In this document: one piece after another, positions 7,819 to 14,984 of the stretch
Numbering within the stretch: the stretch's first letter is position 1
How the letters are laid out: each line of letters starts with the position of its first letter
DNA from: TMED14 sp963925545
GTDB lineage: Bacteria > Bacteroidota > Bacteroidia > Flavobacteriales > Schleiferiaceae
Assembly: GCA_963925545.1 (NCBI GenBank)
Contig: CAWUSA010000018.1
Span: forward strand, 1-22,073
DNA length: 22,073 nt
Direction of reading: 5' to 3'
Made by a program: the position numbers and the translations under genes
Notes under the pieces: generated by a model
What the model saw: the letters and a program-made list of their open reading frames with translations, nothing else
The model's database searches: none
Told to the model about the DNA's origin: nothing

Positions 7819-9639
7819 ATGGGAAGCGGACTACAACAGCGCATCAATCAGATTCGAGAATGGGTCAACTTGCGCATTTATGACTCAAAGCCGGGTGTGC
7901 TTTTGTGGCTTCGGCGCATCAGCATCCCCTTGTCCTTCACCTCGGTGGCGGCCTTGATGGCATACCATGGCTTTCAACTCAACGACGCACAAGAATTGTT
8001 GGTAGAGCTTCTGTTGAAAGGTACCATTGCCTTTTACTTGATCAAGTACCTGATCCAGCTCTTTTTCTCCTTCTCACCCTGGGAAGACATCAAGGAAAGG
8101 CGATGGGAAGCGCTATTCATGGTCTCCATGGCACTGTACATTTTAGCCGTCAACCTATTCGATGAGCATATCATTGAGTCCTTCGGTCAAACCCTTGGCC
8201 TAGATAACCTTGAGGCCCTTTTCATGATCTTTGTGCAAGGCTACTTCTTGCTATTTGTGGCCCTTGAAATTGGCAAGGCCAGTCGCTTCCTTCCACAGGT
8301 GGGGATGAATCCCGCAGGCATGCTGGTGATCAGTTTTGTGAGCTTGGCAGTTGTCGGCGCAGGCCTTCTTGCCATGCCTGAAATGTCAATCACGGAGGGA
8401 AGCATTCCTTTGATGGATGCCTTGTTTACCTCCGTTTCAGCTGTGTCTGTCACAGGACTGAATGTCATGGATATCACATCCATTCTTAGCTTCAAAGGGC
8501 AATTTGTTTTAATGGTTCTCATCCAATTGGGTGGCTTGAACTTTCTAACCTTTGCCAGCATGCTTGCACTGCTTGCGAATCCCTCAATGGGTCGGCGCAT
8601 TGGAAGCTTGATGCAATCAAGTGGGGGCAGTGGAAGTGGCGGTATTCTCGTGAAGCAAATCATCCGTTTTTCCTTGTTCTTTGAGGCCATCACCATGGTT
8701 TTGCTCTATTTTTCATGGGGGGATTACCCATTTGAACATTGGGGTGACAAGGTCTTTTTCTCTGCCTTTCATGCAGTGTCAGCATTCACCAATGCTGGGT
8801 TCAGTCTGATGCCTGAGGGCTTGGCCAACCCCTTGTTGACAAACAACACAGCCTTTGTCGTCATCATAGGTCTCAGCGTCATTTTTGGGGCATTGGGCTT
8901 CACCACGATCCATGACCTCTTCAGCTCACAAGCCACGAGGAATCGAAGAAAAAACCCATGGACGCATTTGACTATCAACACCAAGATTGCTCTGTATGCA
9001 ACCATCATACTGATACCTATTGGCGCCTTGCTTTTTGCTTTACTGGAATCCAATGGAGTCCTTGTGGGCATGTCATGGGCGGAGCGAAGTCTCACAGCTT
9101 TATTCCAATCAGTCACGCTTCGATCAGCAGGTTTCAACACGGTTGACATTGGCGCCTTGACCACACCCACCTTGATAATCGCCATCATCTTCATGTTCAT
9201 TGGCGGCAGTTCAGGCTCGACAGCTGGCGGCATCAAAACCAGCACATTCACCTTGGTATTCCTCAATGCCATGGCAACCATTCGGGGACAAAAAAGGGTA
9301 GAATTCTCAAGAACCACCATCCCCACTGAGCTACTGAACATGGCCTCGTCTATATTTTTGTTTTCTGCCTCTTCCATATTTCTTGGGGTTTTATTGCTCA
9401 GCATCACTGATGGACACCTCAGTTTGGAACAGTTGGCCTTTGAAGAGGTCTCTGCATTTTGCACCCTTGGATGGTCCACTGGCATCACCGAAGAATTGAG
9501 TGAAATGGGCAGAATTATCTTGATATCAAGCATGTTTATTGGGCGTATCGGCACCGTAACTTTGGCCTTTGCCCTGACACGCGGCAAAAAAGCCAGCGCA
9601 AAGTACTCTTACCCTAAAGCCTCCGTTCAGGTCGGATAA
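7819..9639 (+). CDS. TrkH/KtrB-family potassium transporter subunit
   Basis: Polytopic inner-membrane K+ translocating subunit of the Trk/Ktr superfamily. It has four membrane-pore-membrane repeats whose filter segments read SVSVTGLN near 210, SAFTNAGFS near 322, TLRSAGFN near 434 and AFCTLGWSTG near 547, each with the central glycine. The family signature FIGGSSGSTAGGIKTSTF spans about 460-477. At 606 residues it is longer than KtrB; about 150 extra N-terminal residues form several additional hydrophobic segments, as in other Bacteroidota members. The ATG at 7819 directly follows a GTG at 7816, and either could start translation right behind the aminotransferase stop. The regulatory RCK subunit (TrkA/KtrA) is absent from the window. 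menG starts 3 nt after its stop. Confidence 0.93.
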   Translation: MGSGLQQRINQIREWVNLRIYDSKPGVLLWLRRISIPLSFTSVAALMAYHGFQLNDAQELLVELLLKGTIAFYLIKYLIQLFFSFSPWEDIKERRWEALFMVSMALYILAVNLFDEHIIESFGQTLGLDNLEALFMIFVQGYFLLFVALEIGKASRFLPQVGMNPAGMLVISFVSLAVVGAGLLAMPEMSITEGSIPLMDALFTSVSAVSVTGLNVMDITSILSFKGQFVLMVLIQLGGLNFLTFASMLALLANPSMGRRIGSLMQSSGGSGSGGILVKQIIRFSLFFEAITMVLLYFSWGDYPFEHWGDKVFFSAFHAVSAFTNAGFSLMPEGLANPLLTNNTAFVVIIGLSVIFGALGFTTIHDLFSSQATRNRRKNPWTHLTINTKIALYATIILIPIGALLFALLESNGVLVGMSWAERSLTALFQSVTLRSAGFNTVDIGALTTPTLIIAIIFMFIGGSSGSTAGGIKTSTFTLVFLNAMATIRGQKRVEFSRTTIPTELLNMASSIFLFSASSIFLGVLLLSITDGHLSLEQLAFEEVSAFCTLGWSTGITEELSEMGRIILISSMFIGRIGTVTLAFALTRGKKASAKYSYPKASVQVG

Positions 9640-9642
9640 GCC

Positions 9643-10365
9643 ATGAAACCAGTCAAACCTTACAGCCAAGAAGGCTCCAAAAAAGCCCAAGTTGCCAGCA
9701 TGTTCAATGCCATTGCAAAACGTTACGATTTACTGAATCGAACCCTTTCCTTGGGAATTGATGTGATCTGGCGCAACATCACGGTCAAAGCTGTGGGAAA
9801 GCACCAACCTATCGACCTCTTGGATGTGGCCACTGGCACAGGTGATCTTGCCATCGCATTGAGTCACATCCCGAACAGTCGTATTGTTGGCATTGACATT
9901 GCTCAAGGCATGCTTGCGGTTGCGCAAGTGAAAGTTGAAAAAAAGCATTTGGATGACCGCATCACCCTGACTCATGGCGATGGGGAATCCTTGCCCTACA
10001 AGGATGCTTCCTACGATGCAGTCACGGTAGCCTTTGGCGTCCGCAACTTTGAGAACCTGATGCCTGGACTCAAGGAAATGCGTCGGGTGTTGCGTCCCGA
10101 TGGACAAATTGCCATCTTAGAATTCTCTCAGCCTGAGCGCTTTCCGATCAAGCAGATTTACCACGTCTATTTCAAGGTGATTTTGCCCGTGATTGGCCGA
10201 CTGGTCTCCAAGGACAACGCAGCCTACACTTACCTGCCTGAAAGTGTTGATGCCTTCCCTTATGGTCAAGCCTTTCTTGACAAACTCCAGGAAGCTGGCT
10301 TCCGTGACCTCCATCACCGTCCTTTGACTTTTGGGATCGCCACATTGTACACAGCTAAAAAATAA
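9643..10365 (+). CDS. menG: demethylmenaquinone methyltransferase
   Basis: SAM-dependent C-methyltransferase of the UbiE/MenG family, making menaquinone from demethylmenaquinone in the last step of the pathway. Visible: FNAIAKRYDLLNRTLSLG at 21-38, the family N-terminal signature; SAM motif I DLLDVATGTGDLAIAL near 58-73; FGVRNFENL, a second UbiE signature; and the C-terminal LTFGIATLYTAKK. Length 240 is usual. In an organism that uses only menaquinone the MenG name fits better than UbiE; the sequence alone does not exclude both activities. It starts 3 nt after trkH. The following porT neighbour is the arrangement typical of flavobacteria. Confidence 0.95.
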   Translation: MKPVKPYSQEGSKKAQVASMFNAIAKRYDLLNRTLSLGIDVIWRNITVKAVGKHQPIDLLDVATGTGDLAIALSHIPNSRIVGIDIAQGMLAVAQVKVEKKHLDDRITLTHGDGESLPYKDASYDAVTVAFGVRNFENLMPGLKEMRRVLRPDGQIAILEFSQPERFPIKQIYHVYFKVILPVIGRLVSKDNAAYTYLPESVDAFPYGQAFLDKLQEAGFRDLHHRPLTFGIATLYTAKK

Positions 10366-10373
10366 CTGGCAAC

Positions 10374-11084
10374 ATGCTGCGTTATAGCCCCATGAAAGGC
10401 ATCCCAATAATTGGTCTTATGGTGGCTCTGAGCTGTGGACTCCATGCACAATCTGTGCAAAGCCCCAACCTGCCACGCTATGATCAAAAACAGATTCATT
10501 TTGGCTTCATTCTTGGCAGCCAAAACATGGGCTTTCATTACCGACCAGATACCCAATGGCCCACTGGTGTTTTTGGGGTTGAATTGGTTCCTCAATGGGG
10601 TTACACGGTTGGCATCCTCAGCGATCTACGCTTGAACAATTTCATGAATTTGCGCTTTGTTCCCACCTACAGTGCGGGAGAAAGGCAGCTGATTTTTGAC
10701 GCCATCGATCCCACAGATGACCAGCGCAAGTCCATCGTTCGTCGCATGGAATCATCCTTGATTATTTTTCCCTTGGAATTGAAGGTGAAAACTGAACGGA
10801 TTGGCAACCATCGATGGTATGTCTTGGGTGCCATTTCAGGTCAATTGGACTTAGCCAGCAAGGCAAAGGTCATAGATGACCGGTTCTTCAAGTTGCAAGC
10901 CACAGGCTATGGCTTTGACGTAGCCCTAGGGATGGATTTTTACTTTGAGTATTTCAAACTCAGCCCCCAATTCCGCATCACCATCGGGCAAAGTAATTTG
11001 CATGTCGATGACGGTACAGCTTTTGCTCAGGCCATCCCTCTGCTTCAAACCCGGTCTGTCGGTTGGATCTTTGCCTTTGAGTGA
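10374..11084 (+). CDS. porT: PorT-like outer-membrane beta-barrel protein (type IX secretion)
   Basis: Predicted small outer-membrane barrel homologous to PorT/SprT, needed for type IX secretion and gliding in Bacteroidota. An N-terminal signal peptide (hydrophobic core IPIIGLMVALSCGLHA, probable cleavage near residue 25) is followed by alternating hydrophobic and polar strands such as IHFGFILGSQNMGFHY, NLRFVPTYSAG and FKLSPQFRITIG, ending in an aromatic residue pair (IFAFE). Domain similarity is weak, as usual for barrels. The call rests mainly on length (236 aa), signal peptide, and the menG-porT-spoU gene order known from flavobacteria. An in-frame ATG at 10392 (MKGIPIIGL) would give a shorter signal peptide and is a real alternative. 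It converges on the methylase gene with 1 nt between stops. Confidence 0.8.
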   Translation: MLRYSPMKGIPIIGLMVALSCGLHAQSVQSPNLPRYDQKQIHFGFILGSQNMGFHYRPDTQWPTGVFGVELVPQWGYTVGILSDLRLNNFMNLRFVPTYSAGERQLIFDAIDPTDDQRKSIVRRMESSLIIFPLELKVKTERIGNHRWYVLGAISGQLDLASKAKVIDDRFFKLQATGYGFDVALGMDFYFEYFKLSPQFRITIGQSNLHVDDGTAFAQAIPLLQTRSVGWIFAFE

Positions 11085-11085
11085 A

Positions 11086-11808
11086 TCATGTGATGTGCCA
11101 GGCCTGCATCAGGATACCTCCAGCCATGGCTACATTCAAGCTTTCTGTTTGACGGCCTTTAGCCCGACGTATGCTGACCACTTGATTTGTTACGGTTTTC
11201 CAATGCTCTGAAGGCCCTGCGCCCTCATTCCCCATCACCAATGCGCTGCGCTCTGGCCATGGCATTTGTTCGACAGGCTCACCGCCCATGTCTGCTAAAA
11301 ACAAGGTTCTGCCTTCTTTTGTCAGCTGTTGACTCAATGCTTCCTCCGGCATCAATACCACAGGCATCCGAGCCATTGCACCCATGCTAGACTGTACAAC
11401 CTTTGGATTAAAGGGATCTACACTGCCCTTAGAGAAGGCAACATAATCCAGGCCATACCAATCAGCCAATCGAATCAAAGTCCCCGCATTGCCAGGGTCC
11501 TGGATGCGGTCTAGCACCAGGACCAACCCCCCTTGCTGAGGCGTTAGGGTTTGCTGACTGAACACAGCTAAAGCATCACTGGGCTGCTCCAGGGCGCTGA
11601 TGGCCCGTAAATCCGATTCGTCAATCACTTCACCTCGGTCTGCCAGTGGGCTGTTCTTTGTGACAAGCAAGGTCTGCATTATCCAACCGCCTTCGATGAA
11701 ATCGTTGATGCTTTTATGCCCTTCAACAAGGAAACGGCTCAAGCTTTCTCTGCCTTTTTTTCTTTGCAGGGATAGGATCTGTGATCTTTTATTTTTGCTC
11801 AATGCCAT
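11086..11808 (-). CDS. TrmH/SpoU-family RNA 2'-O-methyltransferase
   Basis: SPOUT-fold methylase that transfers a methyl group from SAM to a ribose 2'-OH of rRNA or tRNA. The N-terminal substrate-binding domain (FLVEGHKSINDFIEG near 26-40) precedes the SpoU core: motif 1 DRIQDPGNAGTLIR at 100-113, QSSMGAMAR near 139-147, motif 2 LVMGNEGAGPS at 190-200, and motif 3 ESLNVAMAGGILM at 222-234, which forms the trefoil knot. Length 240 is usual for the flavobacterial enzyme next to porT. The rRNA or tRNA target cannot be read off. The ATG at 11808 lies 4 nt behind a TACCTTTC element on the minus strand. It is divergent from rpe. Confidence 0.92.
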   Translation of the reverse strand: MALSKNKRSQILSLQRKKGRESLSRFLVEGHKSINDFIEGGWIMQTLLVTKNSPLADRGEVIDESDLRAISALEQPSDALAVFSQQTLTPQQGGLVLVLDRIQDPGNAGTLIRLADWYGLDYVAFSKGSVDPFNPKVVQSSMGAMARMPVVLMPEEALSQQLTKEGRTLFLADMGGEPVEQMPWPERSALVMGNEGAGPSEHWKTVTNQVVSIRRAKGRQTESLNVAMAGGILMQAWHIT

Positions 11809-11812
11809 CGGT

Positions 11813-11820
11813 GAAAGGTA
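11813..11820 (-). promoter_or_regulatory. candidate -7 element of the TrmH-family gene
   Basis: On the minus strand this reads TACCTTTC, one mismatch from TAnnTTTG. It ends 4 nt before the ATG at 11808, the same spacing as at 88 and 6622. A TTTG lies about 24 nt upstream on the same strand (near 11845-11848), somewhat far for a -33 element. Confidence 0.5.
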
Positions 11821-11858
11821 ATGCGCATTGCCGTAATTTTACTTCAAACAAACCTACC

Positions 11859-12506
11859 ATGATTGCACCTTCCATTCTTTCCGCTGATTTTGCCAATTTG
11901 CAGCGCGATGTTGAAATGATCAATGGCAGTGAGGCTACCTATTTTCACATTGATATCATGGATGGCGTATTTGTGCCCAATATCTCCTTTGGTTTACCTG
12001 TGCTTGCCGCCATCAATCAACATGCACGCAAGCCCTTGGATGTGCACCTGATGATTGAGCAACCTGAACGCTACATCAAGGACTTCCGTGCCGCTGGCGC
12101 AGACATCCTAACTGTCCATCTAGAGGCTAGTCGCCACTTGCATCGCAGCTTACAGGCCATCAAGGCTGAAGGCATGAAAGCTGGTGTGGCATTGAATCCG
12201 CATAGCCCGGTTTCCCTTTTAAAGGATGTGATTCAGGACTGTGACTTGGTTTGCTTGATGAGTGTGAATCCCGGATTTGGCGGACAGTCATTCATTGAAA
12301 AAACCTACGATAAAATCACCGAGCTCAAAGCCATGATTGTCGCTGCAGGATCCAACACGCTCATTGAAATCGATGGCGGTGTCAACAAGGACAATGCCGC
12401 TGCACTCAAGGCTGCAGGAGCTGATGTATTGGTGGCAGGCTCAGCGGTATTCAAAGCCGATGACCCGATTCAAATGATTCAGACACTGCAACAAGCAGGT
12501 AATTAA
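11859..12506 (+). CDS. rpe: ribulose-phosphate 3-epimerase
   Basis: Interconverts D-ribulose 5-phosphate and D-xylulose 5-phosphate in the pentose-phosphate pathway. The TIM barrel starts at MIAPSILSADFANLQ. The metal ligands expected in the family are present: H30 and D32 in HIDIMDG, H63 in DVHLM, and D172 in IEIDGGVN; D32 and D172 are also the acid/base pair. The phosphate-binding MSVNPGFGGQ lies near 134-143. Length 215 is standard. The frame is open upstream to 11781, but the family starts exactly at MIAPS, so the ATG at 11859 is chosen. The 50-nt gap to the divergent methylase must hold both promoters; TAATTTTA near 11834 is a weak -7 candidate for this gene. Confidence 0.96.
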   Translation: MIAPSILSADFANLQRDVEMINGSEATYFHIDIMDGVFVPNISFGLPVLAAINQHARKPLDVHLMIEQPERYIKDFRAAGADILTVHLEASRHLHRSLQAIKAEGMKAGVALNPHSPVSLLKDVIQDCDLVCLMSVNPGFGGQSFIEKTYDKITELKAMIVAAGSNTLIEIDGGVNKDNAAALKAAGADVLVAGSAVFKADDPIQMIQTLQQAGN

Positions 12507-12596
12507 GTCTGACCTATTCCTGCAAGCCATGTTCATTGACTGAATTGGCAGTAGTTTTGTCAATCACAACCCAAGACACCATTTAAATCTATTACT
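12507..12596. other. intergenic region rpe-fbaB
   Basis: Ninety bases without a gene. A 6-bp inverted repeat (ATTGAC and GTCAAT) with a long loop is present but has no T-run, so it is not a convincing terminator. The AT-rich tail just before the fbaB ATG may hold its promoter, but I see no good TAnnTTTG. Confidence 0.4.
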
Positions 12597-13655
12597 ATGT
12601 CATTGGAACAACTTACCACACTTCTAGGCGATCAGGCTGAATCCTTGCTGAATCACACCTGCAAAGCCATCGATCAAAGCGATATCCATTTGCCTTCAGG
12701 CGATTTTGTTAGTGAGCATTTCGCTTCAAGCAATCGCAGCAACCTGGTACTTGGCTCTCTGCAGACACTCTATGGGCATGGGAGACTTGGCCACACCGGT
12801 TACTTGAGCATATTGCCCGTAGATCAGGGCATTGAGCACTCTGCTGGCGCATCCTTCGCCCCTAACTCTCGCTATTTTGATCCAGAAAACATCATTCAAT
12901 TGGCCATGGAAGGAGGCTGCAACGCAGTAGCTTCCACCTTTGGGGTGTTGGCCAATTTGTCTCGCAAATACGCCCACAAGATTCCATTCATTGTGAAAAT
13001 CAACCACAATGAGATTTTGTCTTACCCCAATCAGTTTGACCAAACCATGTACGGCTCAGTCGCAGATGCCTACGAAATGGGCGCAGTGGCTGTTGGTGCA
13101 ACCATCTATTTTGGCGCTGAAGAAAGTCGTCGTCAGATTCAAGAGGTTTCTGAAGCCTTTGAACATGCACGTTCGCTTGGGATGGCTACCATTCTATGGT
13201 GCTACACCCGCAACAATGCTTTCAAGGTTGATGGCGTAGACTACCATGCTTCAGCTGACCTCACGGGTCAGGCTAACCATATCGGGGTGACCATTCAAGC
13301 TGACATCATCAAGCAAAAGCTCCCCACCAACAATGGCGGATACCTTGCTGTAGGTCATGGAAAAACCCATGACAAGGTGTACAGTGAACTCAGCTCGGAC
13401 CACCCCATTGACCTTTGTCGTTACCAGGTCGCTAACTGCTACATGGGGCGCATTGGACTCATTAATTCAGGAGGCCCATCCAACGGCAGCAACGATCTAG
13501 CTGATGCTCTTTCAACTGCTGTCATCAATAAACGTGCTGGCGGCCAGGGACTTATTCTGGGACGCAAAGCATTCCAACGCCCACTCAGTGAAGGCATTGA
13601 CATGCTGAATGCTGTTCAAGACATTTACCTTAATAAGGACATCACCATTGCGTAA
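12597..13655 (+). CDS. fbaB: class I fructose-bisphosphate aldolase (FbaB/DhnA type)
   Basis: Schiff-base-forming aldolase that splits or makes fructose 1,6-bisphosphate in glycolysis and gluconeogenesis. It is very similar throughout to what I know of E. coli FbaB: LPVDQGIEHSAGASF, FIVKINHNE, WCYTRNNAFK, ADLTGQANHIG, ADIIKQKLPTNNGGY (the probable Schiff-base lysine region), NCYMGRIGLINSGG and INKRAGGQGLILGRKAFQRP, ending KDITIA. Length 352 matches (about 350). It has no metal-ligand pattern of class II aldolases. accD follows after 4 nt, so the two are likely co-transcribed; this pairing with carboxylase, rpsO, pnp and rpoD looks like a stable housekeeping block. Confidence 0.96.
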   Translation: MSLEQLTTLLGDQAESLLNHTCKAIDQSDIHLPSGDFVSEHFASSNRSNLVLGSLQTLYGHGRLGHTGYLSILPVDQGIEHSAGASFAPNSRYFDPENIIQLAMEGGCNAVASTFGVLANLSRKYAHKIPFIVKINHNEILSYPNQFDQTMYGSVADAYEMGAVAVGATIYFGAEESRRQIQEVSEAFEHARSLGMATILWCYTRNNAFKVDGVDYHASADLTGQANHIGVTIQADIIKQKLPTNNGGYLAVGHGKTHDKVYSELSSDHPIDLCRYQVANCYMGRIGLINSGGPSNGSNDLADALSTAVINKRAGGQGLILGRKAFQRPLSEGIDMLNAVQDIYLNKDITIA

Positions 13656-13659
13656 GCCC

Positions 13660-14532
13660 ATGGAGAACAAAGAGGATAAAGGCTGGTTCAAGCGAATCAA
13701 ATCTGGCATCACGACAGCCACTGAGGAAAAAAAAGAGATCCCCGATGGCTTGTGGTACAACTGTCCTAAGTGCAAGGTCATGGTTACCACTGATGAACAT
13801 GCAGAAAGCTTGTGGGTCTGTGGCAATTGTGGTCACCACGAGCGCATTGATGCCTCAGAGTACATGTCTTTCCTATTTGATGAAGGCAAATTCACCGAGC
13901 TCAATCCGAACATGGTTTCTGTTGACCCCTTAGAATTCACTGACACCAAGCCCTACAAGGATCGCCTCAAGGCAACACGCAAGAAAACTGGCTTGAAGGA
14001 TGCCATCACCACTGGGCATGGTACAATGAATGGCATCACCGTAACCATGGCCATCATGAATTTCAAATTCATTGGCGGTTCCATGGGTTCTGTTGTGGGT
14101 GAAAAGATTGCGCGAGCAATTGATCACAGTTTGGCAACAAAAACCCCATTAATCATTGTGTCAAAAAGCGGTGGTGCTCGCATGATGGAAGCAGCAATTT
14201 CATTGATGCAATTGGCAAAAACCTCCGGCCGACTGGGGAGACTGGATGACGCAAAGATTCCTTACATCTCTGTCTTGACTCACCCAACCACTGGTGGCGT
14301 GACGGCATCCTTCGCCATGCTTGGTGACATCAACATCGCAGAACCTGCAGCTCTCATAGGGTTTGCAGGCCCTCGTGTCGTGAAAGAAACCATTGGCAAG
14401 GAGCTGCCGGAAGGCTTCCAAACCAGTGAGTTCGTTGAGGATCATGGATTTCTCGATTTCATCGTGGAACGCAAGGACCTGAAAGTCAAGATGTCACAAT
14501 GGCTAACCATGGTTTATCCTTCGAAAAAATAA
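13660..14532 (+). CDS. accD: acetyl-CoA carboxylase carboxyltransferase subunit beta
   Basis: Beta subunit of the carboxyltransferase that makes malonyl-CoA for fatty-acid synthesis, acting with AccA (not in the window). The N-terminal zinc ribbon is complete: C35 and C38 in CPKC, C54 and C57 in CGNC. The crotonase-fold core carries GGSMGSVVGEKIARA, SKSGGARMMEA (oxyanion glycines), THPTTGGVTASFAMLGD and IGFAGPRVV. Length 290 is usual. The ATG at 13660 (MENKEDKGWF) is chosen over an in-frame upstream start at 13609 because the latter lies inside fbaB. It sits 4 nt behind fbaB. Confidence 0.96.
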   Translation: MENKEDKGWFKRIKSGITTATEEKKEIPDGLWYNCPKCKVMVTTDEHAESLWVCGNCGHHERIDASEYMSFLFDEGKFTELNPNMVSVDPLEFTDTKPYKDRLKATRKKTGLKDAITTGHGTMNGITVTMAIMNFKFIGGSMGSVVGEKIARAIDHSLATKTPLIIVSKSGGARMMEAAISLMQLAKTSGRLGRLDDAKIPYISVLTHPTTGGVTASFAMLGDINIAEPAALIGFAGPRVVKETIGKELPEGFQTSEFVEDHGFLDFIVERKDLKVKMSQWLTMVYPSKK

Positions 14533-14555
14533 GTCTATTACTAGGCAATTTTACC

Positions 14556-14563
14556 TACCTTTG
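14556..14563 (+). promoter_or_regulatory. -7 promoter element of rpsO
   Basis: TACCTTTG is a perfect Bacteroidota -7 match, 24 nt behind the accD stop. It would give a leader of roughly 40-45 nt before the rpsO ATG at 14612. The sequence after the box (GCGG) resembles that after the tmRNA -7 box. No clear -33 is visible. Confidence 0.6.
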
Positions 14564-14611
14564 CGGCCTCCGAACTACGGACTACAACCAACTATCTATA
14601 ACGATTTAGGA

Positions 14612-14881
14612 ATGTACCTGACTCCAGAAAAAAAGCGCGAAATTTTCGCTCAACACGGCAAGAACGATGCTGACACCGGCACCGCTGAAGGCCAAATCGC
14701 CTTATTCACTTACCGAATTGCTCACCTTACTGAGCACCTCAAAATCAACCGCAAAGACTACAACACAGAGCGTTCACTCGTTTTGTTGGTCGGCAAGCGA
14801 AGGAGTCTATTGAACTACCTTCAAGACAAAGACATCTTGCGCTACCGTGCCATCGTAGAAAAGCTGGCGCTTCGCAAATAA
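14612..14881 (+). CDS. rpsO: 30S ribosomal protein S15
   Basis: Primary 16S rRNA-binding protein of the small-subunit platform (helices 20-22). MYLTPEKKREIF begins the protein. The signature region is GTAEGQIALFTYRIAHLTEH, followed by LVGKRRSLLNYL, with the conserved four-helix length of 89 residues. The frame is open back to 14561, but S15 proteins start here; an AGGA lies directly before the ATG. pnp follows, the classic rpsO-pnp order, with a hairpin between them. Confidence 0.97.
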   Translation: MYLTPEKKREIFAQHGKNDADTGTAEGQIALFTYRIAHLTEHLKINRKDYNTERSLVLLVGKRRSLLNYLQDKDILRYRAIVEKLALRK

Positions 14882-14909
14882 TTGCAGAAGGCAAACGCAA
14901 CACTGGGAT

Positions 14910-14930
14910 GGTAATTCATACTGAATTGCC
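14910..14930 (+). other. rpsO-pnp intergenic hairpin
   Basis: GGTAATTC and GAATTGCC form an 8-bp stem (one G-T pair) with a 5-nt loop, followed by ATTTTC. It could be a weak terminator, an RNA processing site, or a stabilising stem in the pnp leader. In E. coli the rpsO-pnp spacer contains the RNase III site used in PNPase autoregulation; whether that applies here is inference. Confidence 0.5.
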
Positions 14931-14984
14931 ATTTTCAGCTCAATTTTATCGGGGCGCCGTAAATCAATCAGAAGTAAAGAAGAC

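Noticed and set aside
8769..9587. 272-codon open frame on the minus strand
   Set aside because: It lies wholly inside trkH in the opposite direction; composition mirrors a membrane protein gene and no domain is recognisable.
12547..12566. Terminator after rpe
   Set aside because: The ATTGAC/GTCAAT pairing is short, has a long loop and no T-run.
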